From positions 1 to 8,149 of the forward strand of contig CAYYHA010000196.1 in assembly GCA_964471535.1 (NCBI GenBank): a stretch of 8,149 bases of DNA. Reading direction: 5' to 3'. This stretch comes from CAYYHA01 sp964471535 (GTDB lineage Bacteria; Myxococcota; Myxococcia; SLRQ01). Made by a program: the position numbers and the translations under genes. Shown one piece after another: positions 5,578 through 8,149 of this stretch. Each line of letters opens with the position of its first letter. Position 1 is the first letter of the stretch. The notes beneath the pieces are model-generated. The model made no database searches. It was not told the origin of the DNA and worked only from the letters and a program-made list of their open reading frames with translations.

Positions 5578-6465
5578 ATGAGCTCATTCCCACGAACGCT
5601 TCGTGCTGGCCGGCGTGACGATCCCGGGCTTCGTTTCCTCCGCATGCGTCTGGGCGCGGTACCCGCTCTGCTTCCTCTCCTCGCCGTCATCTTGGTCCCG
5701 GGGCTCGCAAGTGCCGGTCCGTGGACCAAAGGGCCGCGCAGTGGCTACGTGAAGGTGGGCGTCAACACCTTTGCCTCCGATCGCTACGTGGATGCGCGCG
5801 GCAACCCCGTAGAGAACGCGCACTACTTGGCTTTCGATGCTGCGACCTACTTCGAATGGGGTCTCGCCAAAGGCCTCCACGCGCAGGGGTACGTGCCCTT
5901 CCAGTTCGCCACTCAGCGCTTCGACGACGGGCGGGAGGGTGCGGCGGTGGGGCTCTCGGACACGCTGCTCGCACTGCAGTACAGTCCACCCTCGCTGCCC
6001 TTCCCCCTAGCCGGACGCTTGGAGGTGAAGCTCCCCTTCTACTCGGTCTCGAACACGGTCGAGGATCCGAGTCTGGGCGACGGGCAGGTGGACCTGACGC
6101 TTTGGCTCTCAGCCGGGGGCAGTGCAGCGGATCCGCCTGTGTTCGGTTACGTGGAGCTGGGCTATCGACACCGCACCGAGATCTTCTTCGGAACGAATCC
6201 GGGGACCTCGCCGGGAGACGGCCTGGCGCTCTTTGCGCAGGCGGGGTGGATGCTCTTCGGCCGGCTCCTCGTCTCCGTCACCGCAGGCGGGATCGTTCCC
6301 TTCGTCGACGATTCGGTGACGAAGGGGTATCTGACCGTCGGGCCGGCCCTGTTCTTCGCGGTCGACGAACACTTTGCGGTCGAGGCATCGGCGAGCCCGG
6401 TGGTGTGGGCCAAGAACTCCGCCTCTGGATTCAGCGTGGCTCTGGGGCTTTCCTACCGGCAGTGA
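5578..6465 (+). CDS. Outer-membrane beta-barrel protein
   Basis: Predicted outer-membrane protein of 295 residues. A signal peptide with hydrophobic core LGAVPALLPLLAVILV (25-40) ends in ASA at 44-46, with cleavage before GPW. The mature part is made of alternating hydrophobic/polar strands closed by short polar turns, with many aromatic residues and a final strand, SGFSVALGLSYRQ, typical of a C-terminal barrel strand although it lacks a terminal Phe. The block GDGQVDLTLW (168-176 region) followed by FGYVELGYRHR (189-199) resembles barrels of the MetA-pathway phenol-degradation / putative transporter superfamily (PF13557-like). The cargo is unknown. Three in-frame ATGs are possible: 5563, 5578 and 5644. 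The 5644 start gives a compact 24-residue signal peptide; 5578 gives a 22-residue basic extension before it but sits better behind the candidate -10. The open frame extends further upstream only as antisense of the crotonase-family gene. The next gene begins 26 bp later, probably in the same operon. Confidence 0.8.
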   Translation: MSSFPRTLRAGRRDDPGLRFLRMRLGAVPALLPLLAVILVPGLASAGPWTKGPRSGYVKVGVNTFASDRYVDARGNPVENAHYLAFDAATYFEWGLAKGLHAQGYVPFQFATQRFDDGREGAAVGLSDTLLALQYSPPSLPFPLAGRLEVKLPFYSVSNTVEDPSLGDGQVDLTLWLSAGGSAADPPVFGYVELGYRHRTEIFFGTNPGTSPGDGLALFAQAGWMLFGRLLVSVTAGGIVPFVDDSVTKGYLTVGPALFFAVDEHFAVEASASPVVWAKNSASGFSVALGLSYRQ

Positions 6466-6490
6466 CCCGATCTGACGTGGCTGATCGGGT
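6465..6490 (+). repeat. Perfect 8-bp inverted repeat between barrel and membrane-protein genes
   Basis: ACCCGATC (6465-6472) and GATCGGGT (6483-6490) are perfectly complementary around a 10-nt loop. The repeat starts on the last base of the barrel gene's stop codon and ends 1 nt before the ATG at 6492. No T-run follows, so it is not a classical intrinsic terminator. It could be an RNA hairpin controlling translation of the downstream gene, a barrier to mRNA decay, or a protein-binding palindrome. Confidence 0.65.
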
Positions 6491-6491
6491 G

Positions 6492-8135
6492 ATGGCGTCG
6501 CGGGATGCGGCCGAGCGGCATGGCCTCATGCTGCTCCTCGTTGCAGCGGGCGTGGTCCTCTTCTGGCCGCTGCCCTACATCGGGGCGATCCACCCGCCCA
6601 ACGAGCTGACGCGCGTCTACCAGACGCGCGCCATCGTCGACGACGGGGTGCTCTACGTCGATGGGCAGATCCGTCGTTTCGGCCCCCTCTTCGACCTCGC
6701 CTACGCCGGCGGACACCACTACCCCAACAAGGCCCCCGGGGTGAGTCTCTTGGGGGTGCCGGTCTACGCCGCGTACCGGGCGCTCGTCGGGCGGGAGCCG
6801 AGCCTGAAGGAGACGGTCCTGGTGCTCGAGAAGGTGCTGCTCGGCGTGCCGACCCTTCTCCTCCTCGGCCTGCTGTGGCGCAGCTGCCGACGCGCCGTCC
6901 CTTCTCCTTGGGCGCGCTTCGCCGCGCTCGTCGCCTACACCTTCGGATCGACGGCCCTGCCCTATGCACTCCTCCTCTATGGACACCAGCTCGCGGCGGC
7001 GCTGCTCTTCTCTGGCTTCGTCGCCTACCGGCGCGGCGTGGAAGGAGATGCGGCTGGCTTCATCGCGCTGGGAGGCCTGTCACAAGGGGTCGCGCTCCTT
7101 GTCGAGTACACGGTCGCGCCCGCGGTCCTCCTGACCGCGCTCTATGCGGTGCTCTCGGGTCGACCGGGCCTCCGCCGCGCGGCAGCGCGGGCAGGAGCAG
7201 GGCTCGCGGGCGCTCTCATTCCCGTGGGCGCACTCCTCCTCTACCACCAGGCGGCCTTCGGGAGCCCGTTCGCGACGGGCTACGACTTCGTCGAGTCGCC
7301 GGCGCTCCGCGCCATCCACAAACAGGGATGGCTGGGCGTGCACCTGCCGCGCATCGGGTGGCTCGCGCAATCCCTCTTCTCTGGTCGCGGCCTGTTGACG
7401 CTGATGCCGTGGGTCGGGGTCGCGCTCGTTGGTGGGCTCTGCTGGGTGCTCCGGGGCCGGGTGCGGGGTGCGCTCGGCGCCTCCCCCTCTGCCCCGGTGG
7501 GCTCGGCCCGGCCGAGCGGGTCTTGGGTGGAGCTCGCAGTTGCGGGGCTGTACGTGCTCTTTGCCGCAAGCTGGGATCCCGGGGTGTGGGGCTGGGTGGC
7601 GGGACCGAGGCACCTCGTCCCCATGCTCCCCTTTCTCGTGGCGCCGTTCGGAGAAACCCTCGCGTGGCTGTGGAGCCGGGGAGGGGAATGGCGACTGGCA
7701 GGTGGCGTGGCGCTGCGGCGCGGCGCGGTGCTCGCCGGCGCCGCGCTGGGCCTCGTCGGGCTGTCGGTGGGGATGCACCTTTTGACCGTGGTCACCTACC
7801 CCCACTGGCCGCCCAACGTGGCCCATCCGGTCTTCGATCTCGCCTGGCCGTTGTTCCGAAGCGGGCATGTGGTCGGGACGCTGGCGACTGAGATCGGTGC
7901 GCCGCTGGGGCCGGTCGCGCAGCTGCCTGTGTTCCTGGCCGGAGGAAGTGCGTGGTTGGCCGCCGCTGCCGGGGTTCCCACGGCCGGGGCGGCGGCGCAG
8001 CTACGCTGGCGCGAGCGTGGGACGATGCTCGTTGTGGCTTTCCTGGTGGCGGGGGTGCTCTTCGGCCTCTACGCCGTGCCTGCGGCCGGTGCTCCGGCGG
8101 GGACCTGGGCCTTCGTGGTACAGCACTACCACTGA
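6492..8135 (+). CDS. Polytopic membrane protein, GT-C glycosyltransferase-like
   Basis: Integral inner-membrane protein of 547 residues with about twelve hydrophobic segments, starting at about 11-30 and ending at about 511-530. The first extracytoplasmic loop holds PPNELTRVYQTRAI (35-48), where E38 sits like the acidic catalytic residue of GT-C enzymes (ArnT, PMT-type), followed by VDDGVLYVDG (49-58). Other notable blocks are HYPNKAPGVSLLGVPVY (76-92), FGSPFATGYDFVESP (256-270), SGRGLLTLMPW (297-307) and GPRHLVPMLPF (371-381). Together these resemble a little-studied family usually labelled glycosyltransferase-39-like or hypothetical membrane protein. A transferase using a polyprenyl-phosphate sugar is plausible but unproven. 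A Ser/Pro/Gly-rich stretch (about 329-343) forms a cytoplasmic or periplasmic loop. Starts at GTG 6462 (overlapping the previous stop), GTG 6477 or GTG 6489 are also in frame; the ATG is preferred. No Shine-Dalgarno is clear and an inverted repeat abuts the start. Only 14 bases remain after the stop. Confidence 0.75.
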   Translation: MASRDAAERHGLMLLLVAAGVVLFWPLPYIGAIHPPNELTRVYQTRAIVDDGVLYVDGQIRRFGPLFDLAYAGGHHYPNKAPGVSLLGVPVYAAYRALVGREPSLKETVLVLEKVLLGVPTLLLLGLLWRSCRRAVPSPWARFAALVAYTFGSTALPYALLLYGHQLAAALLFSGFVAYRRGVEGDAAGFIALGGLSQGVALLVEYTVAPAVLLTALYAVLSGRPGLRRAAARAGAGLAGALIPVGALLLYHQAAFGSPFATGYDFVESPALRAIHKQGWLGVHLPRIGWLAQSLFSGRGLLTLMPWVGVALVGGLCWVLRGRVRGALGASPSAPVGSARPSGSWVELAVAGLYVLFAASWDPGVWGWVAGPRHLVPMLPFLVAPFGETLAWLWSRGGEWRLAGGVALRRGAVLAGAALGLVGLSVGMHLLTVVTYPHWPPNVAHPVFDLAWPLFRSGHVVGTLATEIGAPLGPVAQLPVFLAGGSAWLAAAAGVPTAGAAAQLRWRERGTMLVVAFLVAGVLFGLYAVPAAGAPAGTWAFVVQHYH

Positions 8136-8149
8136 GCACTGCGTCCGGA

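Noticed and set aside
5721..6491. Upstream extension of the membrane-protein reading frame
   Set aside because: It overlaps the barrel gene in another frame and reads as Arg-rich low-complexity sequence; the first membrane helix begins just after 6492.
1..8149. CRISPR array, tRNA, insertion sequence, phage or defence genes
   Set aside because: No regularly spaced repeats, cloverleaf-like segments, transposase or nuclease motifs were seen on either strand.

Overview
The window is GC-rich (roughly two-thirds G+C) bacterial chromosomal DNA, densely coded on both strands. The layout and protein styles point to a Myxococcota (deltaproteobacterial) genome. The strongest hint is a secreted lipoprotein with a cysteine-rich head, Asp/Gly-rich linkers, an FG-GAP/VCBS propeller and a CARDB-like tail. 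This placement is inferred from protein style; no marker gene is present.

Left to right: (1) the 5' part of a minus-strand gene running off the left edge, encoding a VKOR (disulfide-forming quinone oxidoreductase) domain joined by a Pro/Ala-rich linker to the start of a DsbA/thioredoxin-like domain; (2) a 178-bp divergent intergenic region with candidate promoters on both strands and three copies of a CCGGTGGCC-type repeat; (3) a plus-strand pair, an aldo/keto reductase of the DkgB type and a 79-residue DUF2905 membrane protein 2 bp behind it; (4) converging on them, a large minus-strand gene for the 843-residue lipoprotein; (5) upstream of it on the same strand, a crotonase-fold protein that looks like a delta3,delta2-enoyl-CoA isomerase; (6) divergent from that across only 33 bp, a plus-strand outer-membrane beta-barrel gene, then a 547-residue polytopic membrane protein resembling GT-C glycosyltransferases, ending just before the right edge. 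Coding covers nearly everything, and no stretch over 300 bases lacks a gene.

Functionally the genes look mostly like unrelated housekeeping or envelope genes. Envelope themes dominate: periplasmic disulfide formation, a surface lipoprotein with many cysteines, an outer-membrane barrel and an integral membrane protein. The two cytoplasmic enzymes (aldo/keto reductase, enoyl-CoA isomerase) are metabolic. I found no tRNA, rRNA, CRISPR array, insertion sequence, phage gene or recognisable defence system. The most useful second-look items are: a recurring TANNNT hexamer 6-8 nt before ATG with no Shine-Dalgarno, which suggests leaderless transcripts; a perfect 8-bp inverted repeat between the barrel and membrane-protein genes; the architecture of the lipoprotein; and the repeat cluster over the VKOR promoter.
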